A stretch of DNA of 6,071 bases. Source: Chloroflexota bacterium. GTDB lineage: Bacteria; Chloroflexota; Dehalococcoidia; Plut-88900. Below the pieces are notes generated by a model. It saw only the letters and a list, made by a program, of their open reading frames with translations, ran no database searches and had not been told where the DNA came from. Shown in pieces: positions 5,373 to 6,071 of the stretch. The position numbers were made by a program, and so were the translations under genes. How positions within the stretch are numbered: position 1 is the first letter of the stretch; each line of letters starts with the position of its first letter. Location of the stretch: positions 1-6,071 of the forward strand of contig JADFJI010000148.1 in NCBI GenBank assembly GCA_022566235.1. Direction: 5' to 3'.

Positions 5373-5951
5373 TTGGCTAGTACTGTAGATCCCAACGAGG
5401 TGCGGGTAACAGGGGAGAACTCCTTCATCCGCCTGGCTCAGGAGGAAGGCGGTGATTTCACGACCGTGGCAAGCCACTGGCGGGTTCTTTATTCCCCAGG
5501 GGGCCCGGGCCACGCCCTCTTCATGCGAAGCGACCTCACCGATGGCCAGGTGGTGGCCTATTCCGACAACATTTCCATGGCCCGGTGGCTTCAGGAAGAG
5601 ATCGAGTCGATGATCAATCCACCCTTCTCCGACACCAGCATCCCCATAATCGAGGCCTCCTTCGAGCGAGATGGGGATGTCAGATCCTATTCCACAGAGC
5701 GGATCGTCTCCCTGGAGGATGATATCGCCCTCACCTGGTACGACATCATAGAGCCTTTCGCCGTACATGCGCCTCCCGGGACAGGGGGCCGCAGCCACGG
5801 GGTCTACACCATTATGTTTCCCGCCAAACGGGCCCAGGTGGTCATCAACGGAAAACAGGCCTCGGGAAGACCCCTCATGGCCAAGAGAAACGGCAACGAT
5901 ACCACCACCGCCTGCCTGGCCTGGTCCGAGACCTGGATAAGGCCCCGCTAG
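5373..5951 (+). CDS. Conserved-looking protein of unknown family
   Basis: I do not recognise this 192-residue protein. It starts at TTG behind AGGAGG and ends in TAG. It has no signal peptide, membrane segment, coiled coil or nucleotide-binding motif, so it should be soluble and cytoplasmic. The composition is that of a real folded protein, with alternating strand-like and helical stretches: SHWRVLYSPGGPGHALFMRS (35-53 region), a helix ARWLQEEIESMI (70-81), strands at SIPIIEASFE (89-98), DIALTWYDIIEPFAV (117-131), SHGVYTIMFPAKRAQVVING (141-160) and a C-terminal ACLAWSETW (180-188). Histidines at 36, 47, 132 and 142 could serve as ligands or catalytic residues, but no motif supports this. The alternating strand pattern suggests a beta-rich fold, which is inference only. 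It diverges from the cupin-rhodanese operon and could share its regulation. Confidence 0.75.
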   Translation: MASTVDPNEVRVTGENSFIRLAQEEGGDFTTVASHWRVLYSPGGPGHALFMRSDLTDGQVVAYSDNISMARWLQEEIESMINPPFSDTSIPIIEASFERDGDVRSYSTERIVSLEDDIALTWYDIIEPFAVHAPPGTGGRSHGVYTIMFPAKRAQVVINGKQASGRPLMAKRNGNDTTTACLAWSETWIRPR

Positions 5952-6071
5952 CGCAGGATTCGGAATCCGTCTAGAGGTTACCAAAGCCGATGTCGCGCCG
6001 AGTGATAGTGGCATCTGCTGATGATGCCGTGCGAGGATCAGATGGAACAGACTCAGATGCCCCCACCAAGA
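5952..6071 (+). other. Right-edge sequence with a doubtful start of another gene
   Basis: After the stop at 5951 a small hairpin (GGATT 5956-5960 / AATCC 5964-5968) has no T tract. From ATG 5990 a frame stays open to the window edge for 27 codons (MSRRVIVASADDAVRG and an Asp-rich continuation). AGAGG (5973-5977) lies 12 nt upstream, rather far for a ribosome-binding site. The other two plus-strand frames close early. The stretch is too short to call a gene or family. Confidence 0.25.

Noticed and set aside
5067..6014. Long minus-strand open frame (315 codons) opposite the unknown-family gene
   Set aside because: It is Gly/Pro-rich, crosses the 28-nt repeat and promoter region, and lacks a recognisable ribosome-binding site, whereas the plus-strand frame has AGGAGG and protein-like composition.

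Overview
The window is GC-rich bacterial DNA that looks chromosomal. It carries four complete, well-supported protein genes with recognisable families, one complete gene of unknown family, a truncated gene at the left edge and a doubtful open frame at the right edge. No rRNA, tRNA, CRISPR array, transposase or phage gene is visible. Likely source (inference from gene content and repeat style only): an uncultivated Chloroflexota of the Dehalococcoidia/SAR202 type. These are known for many divergent mandelate-racemase-type enolase paralogues, and their intergenic regions carry short palindromic dispersed repeats like those seen here.

Layout. Left block, minus strand: a two-domain vicinal-oxygen-chelate (extradiol-dioxygenase-like) gene (276-1262), followed after 104 nt by the first 57 codons of a proline racemase/hydroxyproline epimerase family gene that leaves the window at base 1. 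A 392-nt divergent intergenic region (1263-1654) holds palindromic repeats and a candidate promoter. On the plus strand follows a mandelate-racemase-like enolase superfamily gene (1655-2773). It converges with a two-gene minus-strand operon: a cysteine-dioxygenase-type cupin (4458-5042), then, 30 nt downstream, a four-domain rhodanese (2838-4427). A second divergent intergenic region (5043-5372) holds promoter candidates and another copy of the same 28-nt palindromic repeat. A plus-strand gene of unknown family (5373-5951) starts at TTG behind a strong AGGAGG.

How the genes may work together. The cupin-rhodanese pair reads as a cytoplasmic organosulfur module: oxidation of a small thiol beside sulfane-sulfur transfer. 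The dioxygenase-like gene, the racemase/epimerase and the enolase-superfamily gene suggest catabolism of organic or amino acids, but no single pathway can be assigned.

The most interesting signals are departures from family rules. The enolase-fold protein lacks an acidic third metal ligand, the second catalytic lysine and the dyad histidine. The two-domain VOC protein has its complete extradiol-type residue set in the N-terminal rather than the C-terminal domain. The rhodanese has four cysteine-bearing domains with four different active-site loops. A 28-nt palindromic repeat occurs identically upstream of both plus-strand genes.
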